NCBI RefSeq assembly: GCF_023053635.1
Contig: NC_086185.1
Coordinates: forward strand, 12,460,501-12,524,500
Origin: Elgaria multicarinata webbii
Taxonomy: Eukaryota > Chordata > Lepidosauria > Squamata > Anguidae
DNA: 64,000 bases
Direction: 5' to 3'
The notes under the pieces were generated by a model. It made no database searches. It worked only from the letters and a program-made list of their open reading frames with translations, and was not told the origin of the DNA. This document shows, piece after piece, positions 23,237-34,293 of this stretch; within the stretch, counting starts at the first letter, position 1; every line of letters begins with the position of its first letter. A program made the position numbers and the translations under genes.

Positions 23237-23541
23237 CAGGGGTGGGCAACGCGAGAGTCACATGCTGCTCCCACACTGCCGAAATTTGGCAGTGGCAAAA
23301 AAAAAAATATTGGCAGTTTGATGCCAAATGTAAGCGGCAAACTGCGATGGAATCTCAAAAGTGCCAAAGGTAACTTATTTTTTAAGTTAGACACTGCCCT
23401 TTTTGAGTTTCCACAGTGGTTTGCCACTAAATTTCTGTGGCAAAGTGCTGGTTTGATTGCTGATGCCAGACCACCAATCCTGTGCTACATGCCCCACCCC
23501 CCGGGAGGTCCATGGGCTGGAAATTAGGTTGCCCACTCCTG
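23237..23541. mobile_element. hAT-type MITE with 8-bp duplication
   Basis: The ends are CAGGGGTGGGCAAC and GTTGCCCACTCCTG (one mismatch). The flanks are CTCTACAG on the left and CTCTACAT on the right, a 7-of-8 match as expected for hAT elements. The inside holds mirrored TTTGGCAGTGGCAAA-type motifs and codes for nothing, so it is non-autonomous. Confidence 0.85.
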
Positions 23542-23879
23542 CTCTACATGGTTGCAAGTCACAGTTTAATCCTGGTTTCCAATCTTGGTTTGTTGTGGCG
23601 ATCACTCAAACCACAGTTTGCTGGTTTGGATGTCACAGCAAACCGTGGTTTTACTCAAAGAGGAGGTACAGAATTATTCCTTGCAAGAGCAAGGAACAGA
23701 GGAGTGGAGGGAGGGAAGAGGCCAGAACGGGGTTTGGAGAAGAGGTTTTGGACAGCTGTTCCCATTATGCTGGCTGGGGATTTTGGGAGTTGTAGTCCAA
23801 AATGTCTGGAGAGCATCAGGTTGAGGAAACCTGGTTTGGAGTCTCTGCTGAAGGGGAACACTGACTTTTTCACACCACC

Positions 23880-25465
23880 CTCTACCCTCTGAAAAAACTA
23901 TCGTTGGTCTCCTGCCATAAAAAGGACAAATAAGAGTGTTTTATAAAATTCGTTCAGTTAAAGTCAGCACCTGTTGTTGACTATGCTATGCGATCTCCAT
24001 GGTCTTTCTTTTGTAAATAATGAGCATTCTTACAATTTCTGTAGCAATAGGTTATAAACCAAACTTTCACTTGGACTGTTTTCAAATGACAACAGAAATT
24101 CTCTAGCGCCTTGTATTTAAAACAAAAACAAAAACAAAACAAAAAAACCCATCACGGAGAACCTATGTCTTCTGAGCATTTTTGTTTACACAATAATATG
24201 TATATATAAATATATATATATTAGAGGCAGAACTGTTATTTATCACACTTTATGTTGTGCTTGGTTATTTCGAAAGTGTCTTCTGTCATCTAGAAATCTT
24301 TTCTGTAATCCAGAGAAATATTATCAGAGAGAGCGCCCCAAACCACACACCCACTGAAAGCTTTAAGCAACAGCACATCTGTATGACATCTGTATTGTTT
24401 GTTTGTTTTTAACTCAGACCTACTGTGTGTTTTTTCTAATTAGCCGTGAAAGAAAACCAAAATGTGATGTTAAATTTTGATCCAGGGAAGAATTCACTCT
24501 GTTCCGCCACAGTTTACATTTTACCTTGTTTGAAAACTTCTGAATTTGTCCTTCATTTTTACCATGGAGGTTTTCCCCCACTCCATGGGCTGGCACTGTT
24601 TTCATCCTTTCACAGTCAACAGCCTACATTTCATGGATGCACAGAGGTAGAAAATATACTTAAGCGCAATCCTTATACATGTCTACTCAAAAGTAATTCC
24701 CATCAGTGTGGCTTATTTCCAGGTAAGTGGTATAGGATTGCAGCCTCAGACAGGTAAAATTTCAACCCCTGGATAATACAGGTCTCTTTGCGCGTTTGTT
24801 TTCAACAACAAAGTTTTTAATGTTATCCTACGTTGGGGAGTGATCCGCTAGTTTATATATTTCCCAACCCAGTGCTCTTCAGATGTGTTTGACTAAAACT
24901 CCCGTCATTTCCAAGCACCATGGCCAATGACATCCCCCATGCTGGATGGGGATGATGGGGGTGGTAGTCCAAAACCAACTGGGGGCACCAGGTTGGGGAA
25001 GGCTGATATAGGCTATGAATGTTTGTTTGTTTGTTTTCTTTTTTAGGGGGAAAATAAGTTCTCTGTGAATTACTCTACTTGGCTGCATTTTTTTTTTCTA
25101 CCACAGATTAACTTGTTAACTTTTTGCGTGTGTACAATGAGAATTTATGAAAGGGGGGGGGGGAAACTTCACTGTGTGTTGCTCACTGGGCATATACCTC
25201 ATGGTACATTGCACAGACGTGTAAGTTGTAAGTTGCACTGCAACATTATAAAAGGAACATATTGCTCTTTTTTCAAAGATATTAACTTATTACAAAAATA
25301 TATAGACTGTACATTATTGAAAAAAGACATTTATTCTTCCTAAATTCAAAAGTAGCTTTTGTTTTGGGGGAAAAGTTGTAAAACTTGAGTTGTAAATTTG
25401 GACTTCAATAAACTGAATTCTCTGCAGTTGGGGACTTTTAGTCTTCTTCCATAGTACTTTGTGGC
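23880..25465 (+). other. AT-rich UTR-like stretch with a terminal AATAAA
   Basis: Largely unique sequence with ATATATATAAATATATATAT-type runs near 24,200 and mononucleotide tracts. It ends in a canonical AATAAA (25,407-25,412) followed by a T/G-rich stretch. Two short palindromic elements interrupt it (24,661-24,750 and 24,868-25,010). It could be the distal 3' UTR of the CNKSR2-like gene or an unannotated noncoding RNA; the stop codon is 14.7 kb upstream, so the first is uncertain. Confidence 0.4.
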
Positions 25466-25557
25466 TTTAATAGTGCAATCCTATAGATGTCCGCTCAGAA
25501 GTAAACCCCATGGAATTCAGTGGGACTTGCAGGTAAGTGAGTATAGGATTGCAGCCT
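25466..25557. repeat. Short palindrome, TGCAATCCTATA family
   Basis: GTGCAATCCTATAGATGTC and CAGTATAGGATTGCAGCC-type ends (one base differs in this copy) are mirrored around ATGGAATTCAGTGGGACTT. A second copy is at 24,661-24,748. The family recurs often in the window, sometimes only in part (4,626; 17,018; 60,910). Confidence 0.7.
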
Positions 25558-25817
25558 TAAGGGGAAAATTCAAATTTTGCTTCTTTCTACACGTGAATTC
25601 ATAATGAACTACTACACGAATCCCGTGGAAGACTCAATAGTTTAATTCACCCAAGTGATGCCTCTGTGTTTGTTGCATTATCCAGAATGCATTGGTTAAA
25701 ATTATGATGAATTACAGACCCATCTGAAACTATAGGTCTTGAAAGAATAGCAAGGTGTCTTAAAAACTAACAGTGGAATCCTATACATGTCAACTCAAAA
25801 GTAAGCCTCACTGAGTC

Positions 25818-25966
25818 TAAGGCCTTAGCTAGACCTAAGGTTTATCCCAGGCAAATAGAGGGGGCTGTCCCTGCCTGCTCCCAGGATCCCCTGGGTGTCA
25901 TTTGGATGCACAGGGATGATCCCGGGATGATCCCAGGATATACGTCTGGTCTAGCCATGGCCTAAG
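25818..25966. mobile_element. Palindromic MITE-like element, TAGCTAGACCTAAGG family
   Basis: The left end AAGGCCTTAGCTAGACC is mirrored by GGTCTAGCCATGGCCT at the right. The core carries GGATCCCCTGGG and GATCCCGGGATGATCC motifs. It is related to 3,487-3,632. Confidence 0.7.
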
Positions 25967-25991
25967 TGGGATATATTCCCAGCCATAATGA

Positions 25992-26173
25992 CCCTGTTCA
26001 GATGATGCATTACGCCACAGTGGTTAAGCATTTTGAGCTAAACATTATGGCTTAGTGTATCATGTGAACCAGGGCTTAGCATGTCGTGCGAACCATGGAT
26101 TAAACACACTCTCTAACCATTTGCTGCAAAGGGGTTAGCGGCCTAACCATGGCTTAGTGTGTTGTCTGAATAG
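25992..26173. mobile_element. Palindromic MITE-like element, CCTGTTCAGATGA family
   Basis: CCTGTTCAGATGATGCA at the left is mirrored by TTGTCTGAATAGG at the right. The middle shares GCTAAACATTATGGCTTAGT with 13,975-14,159. A further partial unit reaches about 26,240. Confidence 0.65.
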
Positions 26174-26464
26174 GCCCATTGTTTATCTCAAAATGTTTAA
26201 CCGCTGTGGTATAGTGTGTCATCTGTACAGATCAATGTCTACCTGTACAGAATCAGGGTCACATACCAGAAGTTTTCAAACTAGTTGAAAATGTTCACCC
26301 GTTCAGAAGGGGGATGGGAAGAATTGCGCCCACTCTGCATTGACTTTGTGACATTGTCACAGCCAAATCTGGGTAGATAGATAGCAAAGTCACAAAACCA
26401 ACCGAGAATAAAGGCAATGCTTCTTGCTCTCACTCTGAATTCATGACATCATCACAGTCATGGC

Positions 26465-26905
26465 CTGATCCCTAACTGGCTCATTATTCCGTGTTCTGCA
26501 CTCTGGGAGGATCGAGAAGAGATCCTGGCCCTCCTCTGTGTGACAACCTTTTAAGTATTTGAAGAGTGCTATCATGTCTCCCCTCAATCTTCTCTTCTCC
26601 AGGCTAAACATGCCCAGTTCTTTCCATCTCTCCTCATAGGGCTTTGTTTCCAGACCCCTGATCATCCTTGTTGCCCTCCTCTGAACATGCTCCAGCTTGT
26701 CTGCGTCCTTCTTGAAGTGTGGAGCCCAGAACTGGACGCAGTACTCAAGATGAGGCCTAACCAGGGCTGAATAGAGTACCTCATGCGATTTGAAGCTATA
26801 CTTCTATTAATGCAGTCCAAAATAGCATTTGCTTTTTTTGCAGCCATATCACACTGTTGGCTCATATTCAGCTTGTGATCTACAACAACTCCAAGATGAA
26901 GATGA
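26465..26905 (-). repeat. CR1-type LINE fragment, antisense
   Basis: The reverse complement encodes [20 protein letters not shown] upstream and [20 protein letters not shown] downstream, both in the C-terminal region of CR1 RT. It lacks the 3' UTR seen at 9,276. Confidence 0.8.
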
Positions 26906-27133
26906 AGGCAGTATATATGAGATCAAGGCAGTACATATGAGGTTTCCAAGTATTTTCCCATCCAGGCACTGGTCAGACAGACATAAGAGCTGAAGTTTTG
27001 ATCAGTTTGGACCGAGAACTCTCCCCCCCCCCCCATCACCTGCCACCAGGAACAGCCAGAAAAATCCTAACTCAATTGGAATGCCTAAGGAAGGTCTGCC
27101 CCGTCTGTAGTTCTGGCACAGCTCTTCATAATT

Positions 27134-27260
27134 CAGGAATCTACACCAACCAGGATATAACACTTTAAAAACACCATGAAAACGGTATATGTAATGTGTC
27201 CTGGGCCTGAACAGTTGTCATAACCATTATAAACTGTTATAAGCAGTAGTGTAGATCCTG
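27134..27260. mobile_element. Palindromic MITE-like element, TCTACACCAACCAGGATAT
   Basis: CAGGAATCTACACCAACCAG on the left is mirrored by GTAGTGTAGATCCTG on the right, and TTATAAAC/GTTATAA symmetry lies inside. It separates two antisense CR1 fragments. Confidence 0.7.
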
Positions 27261-27261
27261 C

Positions 27262-27418
27262 CCAGGTTGCCCTCCTCTGAACACGCTCCAGCTTGTCTGC
27301 ATCCTTCTTGAATAGTGGAGCCCAGAACTGGGCGCAATACTCAAGATTAGGCCTAACCAGTGCTGAATACAGAGAAACCAGTACCTTGCACGATTTGGAA
27401 GCTATACGTCTATTAATG
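27262..27418 (-). repeat. CR1-type LINE fragment, antisense
   Basis: It repeats part of the same CR1 region as 26,665-26,810 (GAACACGCTCCAGCTTGTCT, CCCAGAACTGGGCGCAATAC), so it is a separate insertion or local rearrangement. Confidence 0.75.
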
Positions 27419-27723
27419 TTCCTCCTTCGACCAGTTCACAGTTTGCGGAGTGCTGTTAGATCCGGCTCTTTTCATAGAGGATCCAAGCCCTTTTCATAGA
27501 GAGGCCCAAGAAGTATCTGTATTTGTCAGGAAGCATTGTTTGCCAGTTTAGGGTGGTACACCAGGTGCAATGCATCCTAGATAGAAATAGCCTTAGCAAA
27601 AGAGGAAGCTGGCTCCTTGATCCAATCCTTGATCCAATGTGGCTCAATATTGTTCACACCAGGGAAGGGGAACGTAGTGGAGCTCTGTGTAGAAGCTTTA
27701 TATACTAAAAGAAGTGACAGGCA

Positions 27724-27982
27724 TGTTAAGAAACCTTTTATCTGAAAATAACGGAACACAGGCTTCTAATCTTGAAAGCCGAGTTCGTAACATATTTAGC
27801 TAGTTTTCACAGAAAAGAGACATGTGCTCTGAGATTGTTTACTCCACAGTATAAAAAGCCTGCCGTAACTGTTCTCTGGGGTTCAGCGCACATATGTGCT
27901 AACTCAGTTTTGCTGCTGAAAATAAAGCTGTTTGCTGGTGCCACACTGGTCTCTTGTCAGTGCCTCGGAAAATCCACAACAG
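27724..27982 (+). mobile_element. Compact solo LTR of an LTR retroelement (fossil)
   Basis: It starts TGTTAAG and ends near CCACAACA(G), flanked on both sides by AGGCA, a 5-bp target duplication. Inside, in LTR order, are a TATAAAA box near 27,852 and an AATAAA near 27,929, followed by a GT-rich stretch. No internal retroviral region is present. The end could be shifted by one base, and a longer LTR starting upstream is not excluded. It predates the tandem duplication, because both copies carry it. Confidence 0.6.
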
Positions 27983-28483
27983 AGGCATCCTAGGAGCTGT
28001 CATTATTTCAGTTAAATCTATTCTACCAAAGCCATTGATTTCTCATTTCATTCCTGAGCTGGTTAGATAACATCTGTTACCTTGAGGCAATAGGATCCCC
28101 CCACCCACTTCCTGGAAAGGATTTTAAACCATGCTACTTCAAATGTTCATTAAAAACCCACATACACGCAACGTCTGTCAGCTCTTCCTGAAATATCCCA
28201 GCTCATCCCGTCACATTAAAAAACCTGAGGCATATCATTTAGGGCTGACATGAGCAAATATATAATGGAGCAATTGCTGAATTCCTATCATTTTAAATTA
28301 GCTCTGCACAGTGAATATTTTTGTGTTGGAAAATATACCCAAGTGCACTTTGGTTTATTGTTACACTTTTATCCCATATTTTAGGGAGTTCAAAGCTGTG
28401 TACATAGTTTTCCACCGTCACCTTCATACACCACCACAATTTAATCGTCACCATGCCAGGGTAACTAAAAGGGCCCTTCACTA

Positions 28484-28558
28484 CTATGGCACTCTGGAAA
28501 CCTGAAGGCATAACATGTTAGTCTTCCATTCAAACAAAAGGGGTTTCAAGTGATTCTG
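28484..28558 (+). repeat. 75-bp inverted-repeat partner of 31,322-31,391
   Basis: CTATGGCACTCTGGAAA, GAAGGCATAACATGTTAGTC and TTCCATTCA appear here and, inverted, at the 3' edge of the proline-rich repeat at 31,322-31,890. It is probably a detached fragment of the same unidentified repeat family. Copy 2 has it at 42,857-42,931. Confidence 0.75.
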
Positions 28559-28720
28559 TTTGAAATATCTCAGACATCTCAGACTAGGCCTTGCTCCCTA
28601 GAGGTCAAGATGGAGATCACTGACTCTTTGACAGACAGATACAGGGAGTCTGTGAACCACTAACTCTCTTCCCTGCCTAGCTGAATTCTTAGCCCTTGGT
28701 CTGCTCTTCTGCCTTCTGTA

Positions 28721-28985
28721 GGGTGACTATATGAAAAGGAAGGACAGGGCTTCTGTAAAATTGTAGAGGAAAAGGAATTTCAGCAGGTGTCATTTGTATG
28801 CATGGAGTACCTGATGGAATTCCCTTGTCATCAAACAGTTCAACCTGCAGGAGCTCTGCCCTCTTTTTTATCTGGTCACTCTAGTATAGCTCCTGCAGCT
28901 TTCACTGTTGAGATAAAAAGGGAAATTCCCTTTTCTCTAAAACTGTTGAAGATACAGGAGCCCTGGCCTTTCCATATGGTCACCC
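28721..28985. mobile_element. GGGTGACTATATG MITE with TA duplication
   Basis: TA|GGGTGACTATATGAAAAGG at the left, CCTTTCCATATGGTCACCC|TA at the right. The interior has two alternating units with AAATTCCC and GGAATTTC motifs. Confidence 0.8.
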
Positions 28986-29299
28986 TACCTTCTGCTATGA
29001 CACCGTCTTTCATCACCATATCCCACTTTGAATATTTCCCTTGAGCCCTCCTCACAAATCCCAGGTTACCATGGGAACAGCAATAAACAGGTTTACATCA
29101 TTGCAAGTGTGTGGCCTATTCCTTACCGGACTTTGGGACGGTAAGGATTGCAGATGTGTGACTCAGCATTAGGGGAACTTTCCAGAGTCGTGGCCTTTTC
29201 ACCATCATGGGAGGTAAGAAATTTTTTCTTAGATGTGGAAGATGGAATGAGGAATAATGTAAGAAAGAATTTCTGTCTGTTGGTTTTATAAACTTTTTT

Positions 29300-29893
29300 A
29301 GATATAAGTGATCAGAATAGCAGTAAACCCACGTATCCGAAAAGGCAGTCTCATTTCTATCTTGATGAGAGGAAAATTTGATGTTGCTATAGTATTGATC
29401 CAGGTTAAAAAGTCAATGAAACTATGTGGATTTGCAAAAATTAAAAAAATATCGTCTACGTATCGTTTCTAGAATAGTATTTCCTTATAGAAGGGGTTTT
29501 GAGCCGGATGAGAGATAAAATCCTCTTCCAGCCGTGCCATGATGAAATTGGCCGCACTAGGGGCAAAAGGGCTTCCCATGGCAACGCCTCGAATCTGCAG
29601 GAATTGTTTTTCATCAAACCTAAAATAGTTTTTTTCTAATATGATCTCAGTAAGTTCTAATAGGACATAGGTAGGTGGAGAAAGATTATCCCGTTTCTTG
29701 AGATACCATTCAACAGTATTGCGTGCCTCAATATGGGGGATAGCATCAAGGGAATGGACGTCCAAAATTGCCATAATGGCATCGGGCGGAATATATTTCC
29801 CCTCTATTTTATAGATGAAATCAAAGTTTTCTTTTAAATATGAAAGCATTTGTGCCACGAAGGGGTGCAAGAAATGGTCAACGTATTGGGATA
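29300..29893 (-). mobile_element. Penelope-like element RT fragment
   Basis: On the - strand the reading gives YVDHFLHPFVAQMLSYLKEN, LELTEIILEKNYF, FLQIRGVAMGSPFAPSAANF and RYVDDIFLIF. YVDD is the catalytic RT motif. The order (leading FVDYHLQPLV-like box, then AMGSPFAPSAAN, then YVDD) is that of Penelope-like retroelements rather than LTR elements. Only part of the RT region remains and no endonuclease domain is visible. Its upstream end stops at the MITE at 29,896. Confidence 0.75.
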
Positions 29894-29895
29894 AG

Positions 29896-30152
29896 CAGGG
29901 CCGGTGCTACCATTAGGCCCACTAGGCAGCCGCCTAGGGCGCAGACCTCAGAGGGGCGCTGTACTGCCCTTTAAGGGTCACCGGTTTATACCAATTAGCT
30001 GTTTTAAGAAAAAACAGAATAAGTTCAAGTTTTGTGCTTTTTATTTTTTCTACAAAACATCTGTTCTTAAAAATCAAAGTTGGCCATTTGCGGGGGGGGG
30101 GGAGTGCAAGTAGCTCCCCTTGCCTAGGGCGCAAAGTAGTCTGGCACCGGCT
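29896..30152. mobile_element. MITE with CAGGGCCGGTGC/GCACCGGC ends
   Basis: It starts CAGGGCCGGTGCTACC and ends GTCTGGCACCGGCT. CCTAGGGCGC occurs as an inverted-side marker near each end (GCCGCCTAGGGCGCAG and TTGCCTAGGGCGCAAAG). It is non-coding and abuts the Penelope RT fragment. Confidence 0.7.
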
Positions 30153-30210
30153 ATAGATTGTATGTATAGTGTAGGATGAATTACGCAGAGAACGCTTCCA
30201 TAAACTGATG

Positions 30211-30830
30211 TGTCTTCTTCCCAACAGAATCCAGAGAGGATTTCAGACTGCCCCGGATCCCTCAGGAGAGGGGAATGACCTCTGCCAAGGAAACACCTCT
30301 GCCAAGCCCACGGCGTGATGAGTGGAGCCGTAAAACCACTGTGTTTCAAGCAAAACCATGGCCAACGTATCAGCCGATGAAAGTGCCATCCAGATTGCCG
30401 AAGTTGGTGGAGGCCTCCTTGCCGAGGCCCGAAAGAAATACCAACTTATTCCTCAGGGCAATGCCAGTAGAGGAGCCTGTGCCGCCGCCAACAATGGTAC
30501 GGAAGCCGGTGCCGCCTCGTGTGCGGACCCCAGATATTACCACCTTGTGGATCAACCCACAATACGTGACTACCCTGGAGCCGATGACACCCCCAACACA
30601 GAGCCGAGGAGCAACTTCGCCAAAGAAGCCACACCGGGCATCTCTCCAAAAGTCAATGGCGACCTGCATTGAAAAGGCCGCTCCGGCAAAAGTGAGAGAA
30701 ATGCCTTGGCAAAAGACCGATGGACCCAACCCACCACCTTCGAATTCATCCAGGCCAACGCGGCTTTACTATCCAAAGCCGCCGCACAGGTCAGTGACGA
30801 GACTACGACATTTGTAAGGATTCGCCAGGA
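30211..30830 (+). repeat. Unidentified proline-rich coding-like repeat, unit B (+)
   Basis: An open frame from 30,275 reads PLPSPRRDEW, VPSRLPKLVEASLPRP, EEPVPPPTMVRKPVPPRV and so on, rich in Pro, Arg and Thr. The opposite strand is also open over most of it, so frame alone proves little. The DNA is homologous (I estimate near 80% by eye) to the inverted unit at 31,322-31,890. The stretch before it, TGTGTCTTCTTCCCAACAG, resembles a splice acceptor and is conserved in both. I do not recognise the family: it may be a decayed retroelement ORF or a captured host exon. Confidence 0.5.
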
Positions 30831-30892
30831 TTCCTATTGATAAATCAGGGTTAGGGGGAAGGGGTTGTTGCAAACCATTTTGCCCATTTTGC

Positions 30893-31300
30893 TCATACCT
30901 TTACATTTGCTTTCAAAAACGGGTTTTTAATTGTTTGTACATGTTTTTTCTGTGTTGGGAGAAAGGGGATCGCCCTGATCGTAGGGATGCAGGGGGCGCT
31001 TTCAATTGACACCCACGGGATTGCGGTCTTGTTCCTAATTATTTGGAGTAGTTGCCTCAATTGAAAGGCATCATGGTACAGCCTAAGATTTGGGACACCC
31101 AACCCCCCTAGGTTAGTTGGCCGGAAGAGAGTGGCTTGATTGACACGGATGCGCTTGCCCCCTCCACTGAACGTGGCTAGAGCTTGTTGCCAACGTTTGA
31201 ACTCATTTCCAGGAATCTCTACTGGCAAGGTATGAAACAGAGAAGACGGTTTAGGCAACAAAGTCCATTTCAGGGCCGTATTCCTCCTTAGTCAAGATAA
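30893..31300 (-). repeat. L1-like LINE ORF2 C-terminal fragment
   Basis: The - strand encodes LPVEIPGNEFKRWQQALATF, GGKRIRVNQATLFRPTNL and GGLGVPNLRLYHDAFQLRQL. The pattern IP..F..........GGK.PR.....L..P...GGLG.PNL..Y..A.QL is the hallmark of the L1-clade ORF2 C-terminal region. It lies between the two inverted proline-rich units and is truncated on both sides. Confidence 0.8.
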
Positions 31301-31321
31301 TTTAAGTTTCTTCCACAGAAT

Positions 31322-31890
31322 CACTTGAAAACCCTTTTGTCTGAATGGAAGACTAACATGTTATGCCTTCATTTTTCCAGAGTGCCATAGGATGCAGCTT
31401 GGGTCCATCGGTCAGCCCTGGCCTTTTCCATGCAGGCCGCCATCGATGTCGGGAGAGATGTCAGGCGTGGCTTCGGCGGCGAAGTTGTCACTAGGCTCTG
31501 CAGACGGGGAGGCACCGGCTTCGGGGTAGACGTGTGGGGTGGCTCTGGCCACCTGGTGATATCTGGGCTCCGCACAGGAGGCGGCAACTGCTTCTGTACC
31601 GTTGTTGGAGGCGGCACAGGCTTCTCTACTGGCATTTGCCAAGGGCCCTGGACTGGCTTCGGCCAAGGGGCCCTTCTTTCAACCACGGGCCTTGGAAGAA
31701 GGCCTCCACCACCTTCGGCAGGCTGGTCGGCACTTGTTTCGGCTGAGGAGTTGGCATGGCAGCTAGACGGTTCGCGACGTGGGCTAGGCAGAGGTCTTGT
31801 TTCAGTATGTACATTCCACTCTCCTGAGGGATCCGGGACATTCTCCAATCCTCTCTGGGTTCTGCTGGGAAGAAGACACATCAGTTGATG
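31322..31890 (-). repeat. Unidentified proline-rich coding-like repeat, unit C (-)
   Basis: The - strand frame reads TETRPLPSPRREPSSCHANS, VEKPVPPPTTVQKQLPPPV, PHTSTPKPVPPRLQ, SLPTSMAACMEKA. It aligns with unit B (PLPSPRR, PVPPPT, SLQKSMATCIEKA), with shifts between the two. The 3' edge carries the 75-bp segment also found at 28,484. Again both strands are open. Function unknown. Confidence 0.5.
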
Positions 31891-34293
31891 TCAGCATTGC
31901 ATTCCCAACGTAGTTTTTATATGTTTATGTTTTTATGTTTTTTGTTCATTACACTGAAATCTGTTGATTTAAAACTTCTATAAATACTAATAAATCAATA
32001 CATATTTTTGAGCTGGTTGTCTCTGCTGGATCTTCTGTTTGGTAGTACCCCTCCCCCTGCAAGAAAGGTGATAGCCCACTTGCTGCCTTTCCCCTAGAAT
32101 GCTCCTGCCCCCTTCTTCCTTCATTGGGTCTTTCTTCCTGCCCTTTCCTTCTCTACCTAGGGAGCAACTCACAGTCAATGGTAGACAAAGACTCTTCTTC
32201 CTGCCTCTCCTCTTTCTCCTCTTAGAGCATCGTCACATGATGGGGTAGATTGCATTTTCTTACTGTCGCTTCCCCGCCCACGCTTTTGTCCCTCATTACA
32301 ACATGCACGTGGCCCGTTCAGTGGACTGTCTTGATCGGGCTGCTTCTCCTGCACACAGCAGGAAATAGGGGCACATGAATTTGTTAAAAAACAAAAAGTC
32401 CGTTTTTTGGGGGGGGGTCTATTTTGCAACAGAAAAATGAGCGGGAGGCATGCGGGAGGCGGACGACGTCATCTAACATCCGTAAGCGGGCAGTAGCGAG
32501 CGTGCGATAGAACGCGGGTCTGATGAACCTCCTTGTGTGACATTGAGACGGCAGTCTCAGCCAGTCACTATCTGAAGTTTCAGCATCCCATTTCAGGGAG
32601 GAGGGGTTGTTTTTTAATCCCTTAGGGAATTATGCTGTAGATTGGATGAAGTGTCCATGATACTGGCTCTCTCAGGAGCAGTCTCTTTGACATGCACGAG
32701 CAGTGTCGTCCCCCCACCTCTAATCGGGTAAGAAGAGATGCCACCCTGAACGAGCTTATCAGCACATGAATGGCTGTTTTTAATCCATCCCTTCCCCCCC
32801 CCCCCCGTGAGTCCTTATTTAGGCTCGCTGCCTATTTTTAACCAAAGAATACACCTCGCGTAGCTAGCATAGCACTCCTGGGGCTCCTATTGACCCAAGC
32901 AAGGCTTTTCGGAGGTCATTGTGCATTTCCTTTTAAATGCTTCCTGTTACCTCTGCACCAACTTGACGAAAATGTCATCCTGATATTGATTGATTGATTT
33001 TGCTTGCCTCTGATTTCCTTCCTTTGATCAGTCAGAAAGGGATCGCTCGAGAGCACTTTTGGAGGAATCCGTGACTTTCAAACACAATTTGATCAGAACA
33101 GTGTGACATGGCAAAGGCTGCCACCTCTTCTTCTCCCCCCCCCCCCACCGAGGCTCTGAGCTCAGTGGTCTCACCCTTCCAGAGCTTGCTTTTAGTAACA
33201 GCTTTTCCATGGCCTCCTTGCGTGTTAGGCACCCACCAGCAATGCCTGGTCGCAAGAATATGAGCATGAAAGGCTAGATTCCTTTGGATCAGTCTCCCCC
33301 AAGCTGGTGACCTCCAGATATGTTGGGACTACAATCCCACCATCCCCATTCCAAGACATCTGGAAGGCACCAGGTGGAGGGAGGCTGCTTTGGAATGGTT
33401 TAGGGTGCAATCCTATGGTCTGGGTGCAAATGTCATGATATCGTTGCTCTCAGCATTCTGGGTGCACAGCAATGTCACAGTTCCCCATGGAACGCCAATC
33501 CACGTTCTTCCATTTGGAGCATGAGATGTCCCAGGCCCCATGTGGGCACATGCACGGATAGACTATGCCAAGAGCAGCAGTACACTGAGGCTAGAGGCAT
33601 TCATTGTGTTAGTGGTGGCCCAAAGGCAGCTGTCACAGGGGAGCTGGGAGCCAGGAGTTGGGCCAGGGAGCCAAGAGACAAACTGAAACAGAGGCAGGAA
33701 GACTGTTTTTATAAGGCAATCCCCCAGTCTGAGGATACTTTACTGCCCAGGAAGTTGCTCCAAAATGCAACTCTGGTGCCCCACCACATGGGGGAGCTGC
33801 AAGGGCTACTAGTCAAGGGCTACTAGTTCTAGCCCCAGCAGTTACTGAAACAGTGTCAAGAGGAAGGAAGAAGCGGCCATGAAATTCAGTGCCCAGCACA
33901 CACACGCACACACCCAAAGGGACAAGGAGGAAGGGGGTTAATTGAACCAGCCTTCTCCAGCTTTCCCCACATCTGATGCATAGCGAGTAAGAGGAGACGC
34001 ACAGAGGAGACTCACCCATCATAGTGTCGCCTCTTCACATGCCCATGCACGGAACCTCCGTGCCGTTCCTTCTGCCCTCTTTCCCCAATGTGGCACCCTC
34101 CCGATGTTTAGGATTACGCCTCCCATCCCAGCCAACAAGATGGCTGGGGTAACGGGAGTTGTACTCCCAATCATCTGTAGGGCACCATATGGAGGAAGGC
34201 TCTGTTGAGTGTGCCTGGGCCAGCCCACTTTTGCAAAATATGTCACAGAAAAAGGTAGCCAGGAAAGCCCCAAGGAAAAGGGTAGACACAAAG

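Larger units (their letters stand above)
17736..32087 (+). repeat. Tandem duplication, copy 1 (about 14.35 kb)
   Basis: This block recurs in the same orientation immediately downstream. Position 17,743 (TAGAATGCTCCTGCC) corresponds to 32,095, and the offset stays near 14,352-14,399 to the end. The left edge is CCACCCC|TTTCCCC and the junction reads TTGCTGCC|TTTCCCC, so the breakpoints share CC. Copy 1 lacks about 40 bp that copy 2 has near 33,270-33,311, and has an extra 22-bp near-tandem piece near 26,917-26,940. No complete host gene is seen inside. Confidence 0.95.

Noticed and set aside
30370-30729. Antisense open frame of 119 codons across unit B
   Set aside because: GC-rich composition keeps several frames open. 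There is no family match or start context to prefer it over the + frame.
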